From JBAXQQ01 sp037131695 (lineage in GTDB: Bacteria; Armatimonadota; Hebobacteria; CAIYQO01): a stretch of DNA of 17,178 bases. The stretch spans positions 1-17,178 of the forward strand of contig CAZWZF010000078.1 in assembly GCA_964638715.1 (NCBI GenBank), read 5' to 3'. Positions 17,124-17,178 of the stretch are shown here, piece after piece. The position numbers and the translations under genes were made by a program. Numbering within the stretch: position 1 is the stretch's first letter; every line of letters begins with the position of its first letter. Below the pieces are notes generated by a model. That model made no database searches. It was given only the letters and a program-made list of their open reading frames with translations, and was not told the DNA's origin.

Positions 17124-17178
17124 ATTGTCCATTGTCCATTGTCCATTGTCCATTGTCCATTGTCCATTGTCCATTGTC
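17124..17178. repeat. Heptanucleotide tandem repeat (ATTGTCC)n, running off the window
   Basis: Seven perfect copies of ATTGTCC plus six bases of an eighth, reaching the right edge; total length unknown. It lies upstream of the promoter at 17023-17059. It is a simple-sequence array of the kind prone to slipped-strand length change, with no spacers, so not a CRISPR. Confidence 0.9.

Noticed and set aside
17124..17178. CRISPR-like periodic array
   Set aside because: Unit is 7 bp with no spacers; it is a simple tandem repeat.

Overview
The window looks like accessory chromosomal DNA from a carbohydrate-degrading bacterium of Armatimonadota-like type. The lineage guess rests on the two prepilins, whose N-termini read KGFTLIELLVVIAIIAILAA followed by ILFPVFxRAREKA and end their core in an H-x9-DG motif. 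That wording is common in Armatimonadota and related phyla, but the assignment is inference. No rRNA, tRNA, CRISPR array or replication gene was seen.

Layout, left to right. 1-999 (minus) is the N-terminal part of an amidohydrolase cut by the window edge. 1000-1380 is a divergent promoter region. 1381-2826 (plus) is a cytoplasmic GH32/GH43-like five-bladed-propeller glycosidase. It ends against a hairpin (2830-2864) shared with a convergent minus-strand pair of prepilin-like genes (4037-2886 and 5214-4078). 5227-5728 holds the pilin promoter, a short decayed reading frame and a 125-bp element with perfect 17-bp inverted ends. 10744-5729 (minus) encodes a 1671-residue secreted multidomain beta-propeller protein. 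10766-11446 holds a MITE/REP-like inverted-repeat element. 11946-11447 (minus) is a frameshifted TIM-barrel glycoside hydrolase pseudogene. 13132-11999 (minus) is a secreted putative TIM-barrel glycoside hydrolase. 16987-13160 (minus) is a 1275-residue secreted beta-helix / propeller / CBM9-like protein. The right edge runs into a heptanucleotide tandem repeat.

The genes fit together as an extracellular glycan-handling region: two giant secreted proteins combining propeller and carbohydrate-binding-like modules, exported and cytoplasmic glycosidases, and a TIM-barrel amidohydrolase. The most interesting observation is that both prepilins and the 1671-residue secreted protein carry the same ~160-residue C-terminal domain. 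Its landmarks are GxxGYxxP, APFxD, NG, Hx(L/V)T(I/V)...RF, QFxF and a terminal (L/F)(F/L)D. A surface filament and a secreted giant protein therefore appear to share a terminal module. The second notable observation is an identical promoter/operator arrangement (two tandem 13-bp repeats abutting a TTGACA box, 35-36 nt from the start codon) upstream of two genes 16 kb apart (999 and 16987), which suggests co-regulation.
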